A stretch of DNA of 64,000 nt from an uncultured Eubacteriales bacterium (GCA_900315285.1 OMYO01000001.1:62001-126000); one strand, 5' to 3'; positions 32,225 to 41,703 are shown, counted from the stretch's first letter. Translations and numbers: made by a program. Notes: generated from the sequence alone by a model not told the origin.

Positions 32225-33175
32225 TCAGCTGCCCTTTCCAACGCCGGTGGTACGGCGGATAAATTTCAGGATGTCCTTGTAGACGTCCACTTTGTCCCGG
32301 TCATTATGGATTTCATGCCGGCTTCCACGGTACAATTTGACCTTCACATCTTTGTGGCCGCTCTTTTTATAGAGCTTGGCGGTTTCCCGAACCCCTTTTC
32401 CATAGGAGCCTACCGGGTCTCCTGTTCCGGCAATAAAGAACAGCGGGAGATCCACCGGAGCGCCATTAATGACTCCGTCCTCAAATATGTGGCGATTCAG
32501 GGTGAACAGGTCATGGAACCCCTGGTTGGAAAACAGGAACCCACAGAGCGGATCTTTTATGTAGCGCCGTACATTCTGGGCGTCCTTTGACAACCAGTCG
32601 AAGTCTGTATTTTTCGAGGTGCGGCGGTTGTAGCTGGAGAAGGCAAGACTGTTCAGGAATTTTCCGGGCTTCTTCCCCTTCTTGCGGCAGATCCGCTCGG
32701 AGAGTTTGATGGCAACTCCAACAGCGGGGTTCTTGCCAGCCGTTCCGCAGATGACAGCTCCGTCCAGCTCCCGGCCATATTTTCCAATGAATACCCGGGC
32801 AACAAAGGAGCCCATGGAGTGTCCAAACAGGATATAGGGCACACCGGGGTTCTCTGTCTTGCCGATGTCGAGGAGTTTTTTCGCGTCCTCCACAAAGACA
32901 GAACCGTTCTCATTCTCTGTTCCAAAGTAACCGAGGGGATATTTCTCATTGACCGAAAGACCGTGTCCAATATGGTCATTGCCATAGACGGCAAACCCCT
33001 TTTCGGCAAAGTAACGGGCCATTTCGTCGTAGCGCATAATGTATTCCGCCATGCCGTGGACGATTTGGATAACACCAAGCGGCTTCTTTTTTCCGCCGGG
33101 TTTCCAGGAGACGGCATGGATGTCACAGTCCCCGGTGACGGATGGGTACAGAAACTCTTCTCGAATAACAGACAA
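32225..33175 (-). CDS. Alpha/beta hydrolase of the monoacylglycerol lipase / lysophospholipase type
   Basis: This 316-residue hydrolase has the serine nucleophile in the elbow GHSMGSF, the oxyanion region VHGMAEYIMRYDEMA, the early GNDHIGHG, an acidic residue in FIAGTGDPVG and the histidine in YRGSRHEIHND. This pattern fits Serine aminopeptidase S33/Hydrolase_4 enzymes acting on monoacylglycerol or lysophospholipid. No signal peptide is present. A TTG at 33175 has AAGGGG nine bases upstream; a GTG three codons earlier touches that site and is less likely. Confidence 0.85.
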   Translation of the reverse strand: MSVIREEFLYPSVTGDCDIHAVSWKPGGKKKPLGVIQIVHGMAEYIMRYDEMARYFAEKGFAVYGNDHIGHGLSVNEKYPLGYFGTENENGSVFVEDAKKLLDIGKTENPGVPYILFGHSMGSFVARVFIGKYGRELDGAVICGTAGKNPAVGVAIKLSERICRKKGKKPGKFLNSLAFSSYNRRTSKNTDFDWLSKDAQNVRRYIKDPLCGFLFSNQGFHDLFTLNRHIFEDGVINGAPVDLPLFFIAGTGDPVGSYGKGVRETAKLYKKSGHKDVKVKLYRGSRHEIHNDRDKVDVYKDILKFIRRTTGVGKGS

Positions 33176-33212
33176 CAGGGACACCCCCTTAATTCTTCAA
33201 ATCACTTTACCC

Positions 33213-33227
33213 TTCCATGATATGGAA
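33213..33227. promoter_or_regulatory. Short palindrome in the divergent hydrolase-coaX gap
   Basis: TTCCAT-GAT-ATGGAA is a 6-3-6 inverted repeat in the 150-bp divergent spacer. It could be an operator for either gene; nothing else supports that. Confidence 0.3.
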
Positions 33228-33266
33228 TTTCCCCGGGTGTGTCAAACGTTTCCCGGCCTTCTCCGT

Positions 33267-33295
33267 TTGCTTTTCGCTATACGTTATTATATAAT
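33267..33295 (+). promoter_or_regulatory. Sigma-A-type promoter of the coaX operon
   Basis: TTGCTT and a perfect TATAAT are separated by 17 bases, 31 bases upstream of the coaX start. Confidence 0.7.
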
Positions 33296-33325
33296 TTCTT
33301 GGCATTCTAAAAGGGAGGCGCTGAA

Positions 33326-34096
33326 ATGATCCTTGTCATTGACGCGGGAAACACCAATATCACCATGGGAGCCTATGAGGGGGAAAAGCTCCTCTTTGTC
33401 TCCCGGCTGGCCACAGACCGCACTGCCACAGTGGACCGTGTGGCCATTGACATTTATAGCATCCTTCAGATCAACCGGGTCTCCGACCGAAATTTTGAGG
33501 GTGCCGTCATTAGCTCAGTGGTCCCGGAAATCACCAGTGCACTGCGCCGCGCCGTCTCCGCCATCACGGGAAAGAAGCCGGTGGTCATTGGCCCCGGGGT
33601 CAAGACCGGACTGAATATCCGAATTGACGACCCGGCAGGTCTTGGGGCAGACCTCGTTGCCACAGCCGTGGCGGCAAAGGCACTTTATGCTCTCCCCTGT
33701 CTCATCATTGACCTCGGGACTGCCACAAAAGTGAGTGCACTGGATGAGAAAGGAGCCTTCCTCGGCTGCAGCATCTCCCCCGGTGTCAAGCTCTCCCTCA
33801 GTGCACTGAGTCAGGGAGCCTCCCAACTCCCGGCCATAAGTCTTCAAGTCCCGGATCACGCCATTGGAACCAACACGCTGGACAGCATGAATGCAGGCAC
33901 CATCTTGGGAACCGTTGACATGCTGGATGGCATGTGTGACCGGTTTAGCCGAGAACTGAAAAGTCCAGTGAAAAGCATTGTTGCCACCGGCGGGCTCTGC
34001 AGCATTGCGGAGAACTGCCAGCATGACATCATCATCAATCAGGACCTCGTACTCCAGGGCCTGAAAATCATCTACGACAGAAACGGGGCACGATAA
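33326..34096 (+). CDS. coaX: Type III pantothenate kinase
   Basis: CoaX phosphorylates pantothenate, the first step to coenzyme A. The 256-residue protein has the ASKHA-fold landmarks: the phosphate loop VIDAGNTNITMG, GVKTGLNIRIDDPAGLGADLVA, LIIDLGTATKVSAL with the catalytic Asp, GCSISPGVKLSL and ATGGLCSIA. Its stop shares one base with the start of the next gene (TAATG). The downstream ECF S component is probably the pantothenate importer. Confidence 0.96.
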   Translation: MILVIDAGNTNITMGAYEGEKLLFVSRLATDRTATVDRVAIDIYSILQINRVSDRNFEGAVISSVVPEITSALRRAVSAITGKKPVVIGPGVKTGLNIRIDDPAGLGADLVATAVAAKALYALPCLIIDLGTATKVSALDEKGAFLGCSISPGVKLSLSALSQGASQLPAISLQVPDHAIGTNTLDSMNAGTILGTVDMLDGMCDRFSRELKSPVKSIVATGGLCSIAENCQHDIIINQDLVLQGLKIIYDRNGAR

Positions 34097-34716
34097 TGGG
34101 AAAAGAACGTGTCAATAAAAAGACCCTCTACTACATAGAAATAGCCGTACTCCTCGCCATTGAGATACTCATGGCGGTCACCCCTATCGGCTATATCAAG
34201 ACCGCCGGTCTTGAAATCACCCTCATGCCCATACCAGTTGTTGTGGGTGCCATTGTCCTGGGTCCGGCCGCGGGCGCCTTTCTCGGCTTCGTCTTCGGCC
34301 TCACCAGCTTTCTTCAGGCGGTTTTCGGTGCCAGCGCCTTTGGTGTCGCCATGGTACAGATCAGCCTGTGGCGCACCCTCGTCACCTGTATTCCGTCCCG
34401 CCTTCTCATGGGCTGGCTCACGGGCCTCATCTTCCGGCTGTTCCGAAGAAAGAACTTCTGGGCATTCAGCCTGACCAGTCTCTGCGGTGCACTTTTGAAT
34501 ACCCTGTTTTTCATGGGAACCCTGCTGCCGCTTTTTTGGAACACAAAATATATCCAGACGCTTGCCGCCACACTACATACCACTACTGTATGGGCTTTTG
34601 CGGTGGCGTTTGTCGGGGTAAACGGACTAATTGAAGCGGCAACCTGCTTTGTTGTGGCTGGTGCCATCAGTGCCGCCGTCTATAAATATGTAAATCGCGG
34701 AGGAATCATAAAATGA
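34096..34716 (+). CDS. panT: ECF transporter S component, probably for pantothenate
   Basis: This 206-residue membrane protein with about six hydrophobic segments has the S-component pattern: an N-terminal IEIAVLLAIEILMAVTP, MPIPVVVGAIVLGPAAGAFLGFVFGL and a conserved alanine-rich first helix that docks to the shared EcfT subunit. S components give substrate specificity to ECF vitamin importers. Coupling to coaX by a one-base overlap suggests pantothenate; that specificity is inferred from context, so the symbol is provisional. The energising EcfA and EcfT genes are not in the window. Confidence 0.75.
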   Translation: MGKERVNKKTLYYIEIAVLLAIEILMAVTPIGYIKTAGLEITLMPIPVVVGAIVLGPAAGAFLGFVFGLTSFLQAVFGASAFGVAMVQISLWRTLVTCIPSRLLMGWLTGLIFRLFRRKNFWAFSLTSLCGALLNTLFFMGTLLPLFWNTKYIQTLAATLHTTTVWAFAVAFVGVNGLIEAATCFVVAGAISAAVYKYVNRGGIIK

Positions 34717-35231
34717 GTCAGCCAAGTAAGAAAAAAGATGCCGCCCGGGAAATCATCCTCTACCTGGTGTTCGGCGGGCTCACCACCGTGGTCAGCTGGG
34801 GAACCTATATGCTGTTCGCCAATGACAACCTGCTTGGTCTGGGCATTACCCTCAGCAAGTTCCTGTCCTGGGTCTGCGCAGTTCTCTTCGCATTCTTCAC
34901 GAATAAATCCTGGGTCTTCCAATCCCATAACTGGGGGCCCCGCACATTTTTCCGGGAGCTTGCCTCGTTCTTCGGTGCCCGTGCGGTTACCGGGGCGCTG
35001 GAAATTTTCGGCACCCCCGCCCTGGTCCATGCCGGGGTGAATCAGAAGCTCTTCGGCACAAAGGGAATGCTTGCCAACATTCTGGTTTCCATCATCGTCG
35101 TCATCCTGAACTATGTCTTCAGCAAGCTGTTTGTCTTCACCAAAGGCCGCAAAAAAGGTGACAATGGTGCTGGCGGATTCCCGGTCCGCAGCAGCGAGGG
35201 CGGATTCTCCGTCACAGGTAAAAAGAACTGA
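34713..35231 (+). CDS. GtrA-family membrane protein
   Basis: This 172-residue protein has four predicted membrane segments. It carries the GtrA signature: LYLVFGGLTTVVSWGTYML near the start, then KFLSWVCAVLFAFFTNKSWVF, and a later segment ending in NYVFSKLFVF. Family members are thought to flip lipid-linked sugars or to act as partners of glycosyltransferases in cell-surface polysaccharide synthesis. Its ATG overlaps the preceding gene's stop by four bases, although no functional link to pantothenate is obvious. The C-terminal tail is charged and glycine-rich. Confidence 0.85.
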   Translation: MSQPSKKKDAAREIILYLVFGGLTTVVSWGTYMLFANDNLLGLGITLSKFLSWVCAVLFAFFTNKSWVFQSHNWGPRTFFRELASFFGARAVTGALEIFGTPALVHAGVNQKLFGTKGMLANILVSIIVVILNYVFSKLFVFTKGRKKGDNGAGGFPVRSSEGGFSVTGKKN

Positions 35232-35242
35232 GGAGGCAAGCC

Positions 35243-36604
35243 ATGAATCAGGATCACACGCCAAAGCCCAACGGGAAGGCTCTCTTCCCCATCCTGGTCT
35301 TTCTCCTGCTCTACCTCGGAGTGGGTGTCTACTTTGAATATATCCGTCCGGTCGACGGTCAGATGGGTTTCTATATCATGTCCGTTGTCCTGGCGTTCAC
35401 CATTGCACTTATTGTGGCACTGCTCCAGAACCGGACTCTCTCCTTTGATGAGAAGATCCACCTCTGTGCCAAGGGCATTGGAGACGACAACATTACCATC
35501 ATGCTGTTCATCTTCCTGTTTGCCGGCATGTTCAGCGGAGTGGCCCAGGAGGCCGGCGGTGCAACTAGCACAGCCAATCTTCTTCTGGACATTCTCCCCG
35601 GGACATTTGCTGTTCCGGGGCTGTTCCTCATCGCCTGCCTGATTTCCATGGCAATGGGCACAAGCGTTGGAACCATTTCAGTGCTCGTTCCCATTTCTAC
35701 TGCTCTGGCCAACAATGCACACCTGAACCTGGCATTCTGCACCGCGGTCGTTGTGGGCGGTGCCATGTTCGGCGACAACCTCTCGTTTATTTCTGACACG
35801 ACTATTGCCGCCACCAAGACCCAGGGCGTGGAAATGAAGGACAAGTTCCGTACGAATATCAAAATTGCCCTGCCGGCCGCCCTTATTACGCTGGGCATAC
35901 TCATTGTCTACTCCGTGCGCAGTCACACGGGGGACCTCGGCCATTTTGACTACAACATTTGGCAGGCTATCCCCTATTTTATCGTTCTAATAGCCTCGCT
36001 GTTCGGGCTAAATGTCCTGTTGCTGCTCGGTTCCGGAACCGTTCTGTTTATCATCGTCGGCTGCATTACCCACTCGCTGACATTTGCGTCAGCACTCACC
36101 TCCATGGGCAGCGGCATGAATGGCATGTTTGAGACAATAATCGTCACCATTCTTGTGGCCTCCATTGGAGCACTCATCAAGGAGAATGGCGGATATGAGG
36201 CCATCCTGCAGTTTATCCGCAAGCACTCCAAGGGAAAACGCGGCGGCATGTTCGGCATTGCCGGTCTCACTGCTCTCATGGACATCTCCGCGGCCAACAA
36301 TACCGTTGCTATTGTCATCTCCGCTCCCATTGCAAAGCAGATTTCTGAGGAATTTCACATTGAGCCCAAAAAGACCGCCTCGCTTCTGGACACGGTTTCC
36401 TGTATTTTCCAAGGCATTATTCCTTACGGTGCACAGTTGCTTGTGGCTGCAGGGCTTGCAAAAATTTCCAGTGTGGAGATCATTCCCTATCTCTATTATC
36501 AGTTCCTGCTGGCGGTGTGCGTCATCCTGTCCATTGTCTTCCAAAAGTCTAAAAAACAGGACGGTTCATCCAATAGTGCCGAGCTCCAGAGCGTCGAAAA
36601 ATAG
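35243..36604 (+). CDS. NhaC-family Na+/H+ antiporter
   Basis: This 453-residue antiporter has 11-12 hydrophobic segments. It shows typical NhaC motifs: AGMFSGVAQEAGGATSTANL, MAMGTSVGTISVLVPIS, GGAMFGDNLSFISDTTIAATKTQGVEMKDKF (given by its ends) and SAANNTVAIVISAPIAKQI. It would exchange sodium for protons across the membrane. AGGAGG precedes the ATG at 35243 by six bases. It is the last gene of the coaX unit and ends in a strong terminator. With a probable sodium-type ATPase in the same window, sodium circulation seems important in this organism. Confidence 0.9.
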   Translation: MNQDHTPKPNGKALFPILVFLLLYLGVGVYFEYIRPVDGQMGFYIMSVVLAFTIALIVALLQNRTLSFDEKIHLCAKGIGDDNITIMLFIFLFAGMFSGVAQEAGGATSTANLLLDILPGTFAVPGLFLIACLISMAMGTSVGTISVLVPISTALANNAHLNLAFCTAVVVGGAMFGDNLSFISDTTIAATKTQGVEMKDKFRTNIKIALPAALITLGILIVYSVRSHTGDLGHFDYNIWQAIPYFIVLIASLFGLNVLLLLGSGTVLFIIVGCITHSLTFASALTSMGSGMNGMFETIIVTILVASIGALIKENGGYEAILQFIRKHSKGKRGGMFGIAGLTALMDISAANNTVAIVISAPIAKQISEEFHIEPKKTASLLDTVSCIFQGIIPYGAQLLVAAGLAKISSVEIIPYLYYQFLLAVCVILSIVFQKSKKQDGSSNSAELQSVEK

Positions 36605-36627
36605 ACAAAACTTTTACAGATTTTTTT

Positions 36628-36659
36628 CCAGACTGCTGTCCCAGCAGTCTGGTCTTTTT
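36628..36659 (+). terminator. Terminator after the antiporter gene
   Basis: CCAGACTGCTG pairs perfectly with CAGCAGTCTGG around a three-base loop, followed by TCTTTTTG. Confidence 0.9.
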
Positions 36660-36670
36660 GGCAGATACCC

Positions 36671-36704
36671 AAAAAGGGGCTGTGCCGCTCACTGCGGTAC
36701 AGCC
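36671..36704 (-). terminator. Terminator that includes the chelatase stop codon
   Basis: On the minus strand, GGCTGTACCGC pairs with GCGGCACAGCC; the TGA stop of the chelatase ATPase gene lies in the loop. CCTTTTTGGG follows. Ribosomes finishing the gene would cover the stem. Confidence 0.75.
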
Positions 36705-38389
36705 TCTTCCAGTTTCCAATATTTTGCGCCCAGATCAAGCGCCAGTTTCTCGGCTAGTCCCAGTTTTCGAAGTCCCTGTTCCGTGTCAATGACAATGGTC
36801 TGATACCCCTCCGACGCCACATGGGCGGCGGCCTCTTTGGCCCGTTCCATGGCATGGTCCCCTGCGTTGGCTCGGCCGTCGGTCAGGATAATGAGCACCA
36901 GTGGATCGCCCGGGAATTTTCGGCGTTCGCGCTCCATTACGGTGCGGGCCGTCTCAAGGCCCTCCGCCAGCGGGGTCCTCCCTCCGGTTGGAATGTCGTC
37001 AAGCCGCTGTCTTGCTCGTTCTACACTATCCGTGAACGGGAGCACTTCTTCTGCGCTGTCCTTACGGAAGGCCACCAGACCCACGCGGTCTCGGTTCTGA
37101 TAGGAGTCCTTCAGCAATGCGAGGACCAGTGTCTTCACCGCCTTCATACGGCGGTGCGCCCCCACCGACCCGCTGGCGTCCACCAAAAACAGCACATGGT
37201 TGTTGCCAGGTGCCATGCGGACTTTGCGGCGCAGGTCGCTCTGCTGGATTTCAAGTTCTCCATTGGAGTGTGCGGCCGCCTCTAAGACAGTGGCTCCCAC
37301 GTCCAACGTTGCGGCTGTGACCGGCTCATTCCCCGGCACTTCCGAGCGCACGACTTTTCCACAATCGCTGCGAACCGGGGCAGGCCGTACCATACTCCGT
37401 GCCGGTGCCTCGTCAGCCTGTTCAGTCTCCTGTGGTTTTTCCTGTTTCTGGGGCAATTCACTCTCCTCTTCCGGCTCCGACATCTCATCATTCAACAGCT
37501 CCCGCACTTTGTCCCAGTCAATATTGTTCTTTTCAAACGGGCGCTTTCTTACCCGGTGGGGCAGCACATAGGTGGCCGCTGTCATGAGGTCATCCTTTGT
37601 CACTGTATTGCGCCCGTCCAGTGCTGCGGCGGCACGCGCGGTCTTGCAGAGCATGATGTCCGCTCTATGGCCCTCAACGCCGACGGAGAGTGCCAGTTTC
37701 ACAGCAAGCTTTACCATTTCCTCAGGGAGTTCCACGGAGGGAAGAAGCTGCATCGCCCCCTGGATTTGACTGCGCAGAGCCTCCTGCTCCGGCTCAAACT
37801 TGCGGCAGAAGCCCTCGGGGTCCGCTTCGAACTGGAGACACCGGGTGACGACTTCTTCCCTCACCTCTGGATCCTTTTCCCCGACCACGGAGACCGAGAG
37901 ACCGAACCGGTCGAGAAGCTGCGGGCGCAGTTCCCCCTCCTCCGGGTTCATGGTTCCGACGAGGACAAACCGGGCAGGATGTTCGTAGCTGATGCCGTCC
38001 CGCTCCACATGGTTGACGCCCATGGCAGCGGCGTCCAGAAGGACATCGACAAGATAGTCGTCCAGCAGATTCACCTCATCCACATAGAGGATATTGCCGT
38101 CCGCCTCTTTCAGGAGGCCAGGTTCAAAGACCCGTTGACCGCTCTTTATGGCGTCCTCCAGACGGAAGGAACCCACGACCCGGTCCTCAGTGGCAGAGAT
38201 AGGCAGATTCACCACATGTCGCTCTCCGGGAAGCAGTTCCGCAAGGGAACGGACAGCTGTGGACTTGGCTGTCCCCTTCTCCCCCTCAAGAAGCACCCCG
38301 GAGAGTGACGGGTCCACCACGGAGAGCAGCAGGGCCTCCTTCATGGCATCCTGCCCGGCCAGGGCGGCAAAGGGGTAGTTATACTTCAT
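36689..38389 (-). CDS. Fused magnesium-chelatase-type ATPase (ChlI/BchI plus ChlD/BchD with VWA domain)
   Basis: This 566-residue protein fuses an AAA+ motor domain and a von Willebrand A domain. Residues 36-43 are the Walker A motif (GEKGTAKS), followed by Walker B ILYVDEVNLLDD and the sensor region VGTMNPEEGELRPQLLDRFG. A proline/glutamate-rich linker comes next, and then the VWA domain with the metal-dependent DASGS motif and TDGRANAGD. In chelatases such ATPases drive metal insertion by a large CobN/ChlH-type subunit, which is encoded directly upstream with an 11-base overlap. The start is the ATG at 38389; the longer frame lies inside cobN. Confidence 0.88.
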   Translation of the reverse strand: MKYNYPFAALAGQDAMKEALLLSVVDPSLSGVLLEGEKGTAKSTAVRSLAELLPGERHVVNLPISATEDRVVGSFRLEDAIKSGQRVFEPGLLKEADGNILYVDEVNLLDDYLVDVLLDAAAMGVNHVERDGISYEHPARFVLVGTMNPEEGELRPQLLDRFGLSVSVVGEKDPEVREEVVTRCLQFEADPEGFCRKFEPEQEALRSQIQGAMQLLPSVELPEEMVKLAVKLALSVGVEGHRADIMLCKTARAAAALDGRNTVTKDDLMTAATYVLPHRVRKRPFEKNNIDWDKVRELLNDEMSEPEEESELPQKQEKPQETEQADEAPARSMVRPAPVRSDCGKVVRSEVPGNEPVTAATLDVGATVLEAAAHSNGELEIQQSDLRRKVRMAPGNNHVLFLVDASGSVGAHRRMKAVKTLVLALLKDSYQNRDRVGLVAFRKDSAEEVLPFTDSVERARQRLDDIPTGGRTPLAEGLETARTVMERERRKFPGDPLVLIILTDGRANAGDHAMERAKEAAAHVASEGYQTIVIDTEQGLRKLGLAEKLALDLGAKYWKLEEAVPQ

Positions 38390-41300
38390 CTTCCAATTCT
38401 CCTTCAGTCTCGAGATAGGCATCTTGTATTTCCTGCAGCTGTTCTTTCGAGGCATCCCAGTAGCCGCGACGGTTTGCCTCCAGCAGCCGATCCAGCACTG
38501 CCAGATAAGCATAGCGGTTATTGTCCTGCATACGGCGCCGCAGTTCCGGGTCTCCCACATAGGTCTGTTCCATGCGGGAGAATGTCTCCCCTGGAATACA
38601 CTCGGCCGTGGCGGCCAGGCCTAGCACATTTTCAAAGCGGTTCATGATCTGCTGACCACCGTGGAACGGATGGGCAAGCTGCCCATTGATCCATTTCGGA
38701 TTCAGGATTCTGGTGCGGACGCCCCGGGAAGCAGCCTCTGCCAGCGTGTCCGCATAGATGCCCTCGCCCGCTGTGTCAACGATAAGGGTCTCAGTCTCCT
38801 CCGCCCCGGCCGCTTTCGCGGCACGCTGCAGTCCACCAGTGAATTCATAATAGTGGTCTAGGTCGGTGACCTCATAGTCCGCATCGTCACGGACCTGGGA
38901 GATCATCTCCACAGAGGAGAGCTGGCCCGAGATGAATCCAGGCACATAGGAACCTTTCAGTTTTTCACTGTAGACATAGCCAAGTTCCGCCGTATAGAGA
39001 GAACTGAGATCCGACTCTGCATTCCAGTCCCCAGACTTGACCACATCCGTGAGACTTGTACCGTACTCCCCCTGTCGCGGTCCGAAAAACCGGCTTATTG
39101 AGAGCTCCCGGGCCATGGACTCCTCCATGCCCGTTCTCTGGAACTCATGGTAATACTTCTCGGTCTGCTCTGCAAAAGCGCTCTGTTCGGGGTTCTCCTG
39201 AAGTGCTGCCAATTCTCTAAGGGCATGCTGCAGATCCAGCAGAAGCTGTGGGAACAGATCCCGGAAAAAGCCGCAGATGGTAACGGTGACATCCATTCTG
39301 GGGCGATCCAGTTCCTCTGTGGGAATGACCTCTATCCGGGAAAGAAAACTCGTCCCTTTCCACACCATTCGGAGCCCGAGATAGTACATGAGCTGCCCAA
39401 TACTCTCCCCGTGGGTCTTGGCCGTCTCGAGTCCCCAGAGAACCATGGCGGTGTGGCGCGGCCATTTTCCATGGTCGTTATAGTAGCGCTCCATGGCCGC
39501 CTTGCCAATTTCCTGTCCGCGTTTATATGCGGACTCGGATGGCACAAAACGGGGGTCAAAGGCATAGCCGTTCCGTCCCGTCGGCAGAATATCCGGTTCT
39601 TTGTGCACATTCCCCATGGGACCGACAGGAACATATTTCCCGTCCAACGCACCAATTAAGGCGAGCTGTTCTGTCTTGTCGAGGATATGGAGACCATTGG
39701 GAATTAGGGCGGTCTTCTCCCGGTAGAGCTCCCGCTCCAGAGCATTGGGCTCTGTTGGCAGGCCAAGGGCTTTCGCTTTTCTCTCCACACCCTCCCAGAC
39801 GGCAGCGGCGCGCTCCGGTGCCTGGCCCTTTGCCTCGGAATATTCTGCCAGCTCGTCGTCCAGTTCAGCGAGTTCTCCATAGAGACCACTCTTCGAAAAA
39901 GCGGGACCGGCATAAGTCAGAAGCGTGGCATAGGAACGGCGTTTTGCCGTCATTCCCTCAGAGGGGTTTCCGCAGTAATAATAATAGAAATTTGGCAGGT
40001 CACCCACTAGCTGGTCCGGCCAGCAGTTCGCCGAGAGGCCATTGTCCTTCCCGGGGAGGAACTCCAGTGTTCCGTGGGTCCCGAGATGGACCAGGGCGTC
40101 CGCCCCAAACTTCTCCCGGCAGCGGCGATAAAACTCCACATATTCCGCCGCAGGCGGGCAGTGCCTATCATGGTAGTGCTCCGGGGAACGGTACGGCTGT
40201 ACCCCAATCAGCACATTGCCATACTGTACTTCAGTTTCACCCTGACGGACAAAACGTTCCAGCAACTCTGCGGACTCTGGCACCTCCGTCTGATAGCCGG
40301 CCTCCTGTAATGTCTGCAGCAGCTCTGGAATGGAAGCCAGCGCGTCCAGGAACGCCGCATGGAACAGGTTCTCCTCGCCGGGCGGATAGTTGTAACAGAT
40401 AAGCGCAATTTTCTTATCCGAATTGGATTTCTGCTGCAGAGAAAGAAGTCGTTTTGCCTGCCCCGCGACCCGTTCCAGACGACCGGGCAGTGCAACGAGT
40501 TCCCGCTCCTCGGTCTCCCCCACAGCAGCAACGGGGACCGTGTCAATTCCCCCGTCCAGCTCCGGCATCATCATGGAGATGAGAAAGTCCCCGGGCGATG
40601 CACCGGTTGAAGAATTCTTCCACTCCTCCACCCCGGTACGGGACAGATAAAACGGGTTGATTACCGGGACACCCAGTTCCCGTAGCAGCTCAACTCCCGC
40701 CTCTGCATTGCCACCCATGGGTCCGGCACCGAGCCGGAAAGACAGGAAGTTCACCACAAGCTTGACATTCTCCTGCAGGAGAAGTTCCCGCAGGGCCTCT
40801 ATGTCCCGGTCCAGCTGACTGGAGAAGCCCACCGGCAAAACATTGGAAAAGCTAGAAAACTGATTCATAGCCTCCCCAATGACAGGGAACAGGTTGTTGG
40901 GGTAAGTGTGGCCGAGGAACAGAAAAGCAACCGTGGGAAGTCCCTCTTTTTTGGGGTAGACTGCCCAATACTCAGACGGTGTGCGGAATGCTGTGCGGTC
41001 ATGGGGGTCACAGAGATACACTCCGGTCATAAGATGCGGTGGAGCCGGCTTCGGGAGTTCTTTCCAGCCATAATAGTTCCGAAGCAGAAGATCCATCATG
41101 CTGGCAATGTCCTGGGGAAGTCCGCTCTGCCAGTAGTCACCAATGCGGAAGACATTGTTCATGTCCTTGATTTTTCGCGATGGAATGAATTTCTCCATAC
41201 CCGCAGCCATTTTCCGCATGCGGGTCATGGTCTTCAGCGCTCCCTTGCCATTCGGACCGGGGTCTTTTTTTGATCCCATGCCGGAGCCCATAGAAAAAGA

Positions 41301-41606
41301 TCCAAGCCGGGTCTTGTCCCGGCAGCCATAACCGATTACGATCCGGTTACCGTGGCACTCCTCCAGTGCATTGCCCACACTGTTTATCATGTCTTCCGAG
41401 CAGCCCATCAAGTCGATAAGAACGAGGTCTGCAGTACGAATATCTTCCATCATTCTTGCGGAGGAGCACCGAATTTGATCTTCCCGGGCAACATACCATG
41501 TACAGAGCTGCAGTTCCCGCTCCGGATAGCTTCTCAAAAAACGGTCATACCATTCCCGCAGTGTCTGCAGCGATTCCGTTGCCACTGAAACAACTGTCAT
41601 CTTCAT
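38379..41606 (-). CDS. cobN: CobN/ChlH-type metal chelatase large subunit
   Basis: This 1075-residue protein is the tetrapyrrole-binding subunit of a class I chelatase. Landmarks include FLFLGHTYPNNL, ALICYNYPPGEENL, GNVLIGVQPYR, LVHLGTHGTLEFLPGK with the conserved histidines, and the C-terminal HPFHGGQQIMNRFENVLGL. It is shorter than typical CobN (about 1250). The ATG has GGAGGAGG seven bases upstream. It pairs with the fused ChlI/ChlD protein and no cobalamin or chlorophyll genes are nearby, so the metal (cobalt, nickel or magnesium) and the ring are open questions. Confidence 0.85.
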   Translation of the reverse strand: MKMTVVSVATESLQTLREWYDRFLRSYPERELQLCTWYVAREDQIRCSSARMMEDIRTADLVLIDLMGCSEDMINSVGNALEECHGNRIVIGYGCRDKTRLGSFSMGSGMGSKKDPGPNGKGALKTMTRMRKMAAGMEKFIPSRKIKDMNNVFRIGDYWQSGLPQDIASMMDLLLRNYYGWKELPKPAPPHLMTGVYLCDPHDRTAFRTPSEYWAVYPKKEGLPTVAFLFLGHTYPNNLFPVIGEAMNQFSSFSNVLPVGFSSQLDRDIEALRELLLQENVKLVVNFLSFRLGAGPMGGNAEAGVELLRELGVPVINPFYLSRTGVEEWKNSSTGASPGDFLISMMMPELDGGIDTVPVAAVGETEERELVALPGRLERVAGQAKRLLSLQQKSNSDKKIALICYNYPPGEENLFHAAFLDALASIPELLQTLQEAGYQTEVPESAELLERFVRQGETEVQYGNVLIGVQPYRSPEHYHDRHCPPAAEYVEFYRRCREKFGADALVHLGTHGTLEFLPGKDNGLSANCWPDQLVGDLPNFYYYYCGNPSEGMTAKRRSYATLLTYAGPAFSKSGLYGELAELDDELAEYSEAKGQAPERAAAVWEGVERKAKALGLPTEPNALERELYREKTALIPNGLHILDKTEQLALIGALDGKYVPVGPMGNVHKEPDILPTGRNGYAFDPRFVPSESAYKRGQEIGKAAMERYYNDHGKWPRHTAMVLWGLETAKTHGESIGQLMYYLGLRMVWKGTSFLSRIEVIPTEELDRPRMDVTVTICGFFRDLFPQLLLDLQHALRELAALQENPEQSAFAEQTEKYYHEFQRTGMEESMARELSISRFFGPRQGEYGTSLTDVVKSGDWNAESDLSSLYTAELGYVYSEKLKGSYVPGFISGQLSSVEMISQVRDDADYEVTDLDHYYEFTGGLQRAAKAAGAEETETLIVDTAGEGIYADTLAEAASRGVRTRILNPKWINGQLAHPFHGGQQIMNRFENVLGLAATAECIPGETFSRMEQTYVGDPELRRRMQDNNRYAYLAVLDRLLEANRRGYWDASKEQLQEIQDAYLETEGELEDEV

Positions 41607-41641
41607 TGTTGGACCTCCTCCTCTCGAAAGTACCTGTTGCG

Positions 41642-41670
41642 TTGACCCTCTTCCCCCTTTTCCCTATAAT
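41642..41670 (+). promoter_or_regulatory. Sigma-A-type promoter of the VTT-domain gene
   Basis: TTGACC and a perfect TATAAT are separated by 17 bases, in the 97-bp divergent gap beside cobN. The leader would be about 27 bases. Confidence 0.75.
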
Positions 41671-41703
41671 CAAAAGGTGAGAAAACGAAAAGGAGGGTTT
41701 GCC

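Noticed and set aside
36689-38560. A longer start for the fused chelatase ATPase
   Set aside because: The additional 57 residues are encoded inside cobN in another frame, and the ATG at 38389 begins the recognisable AAA+ domain.
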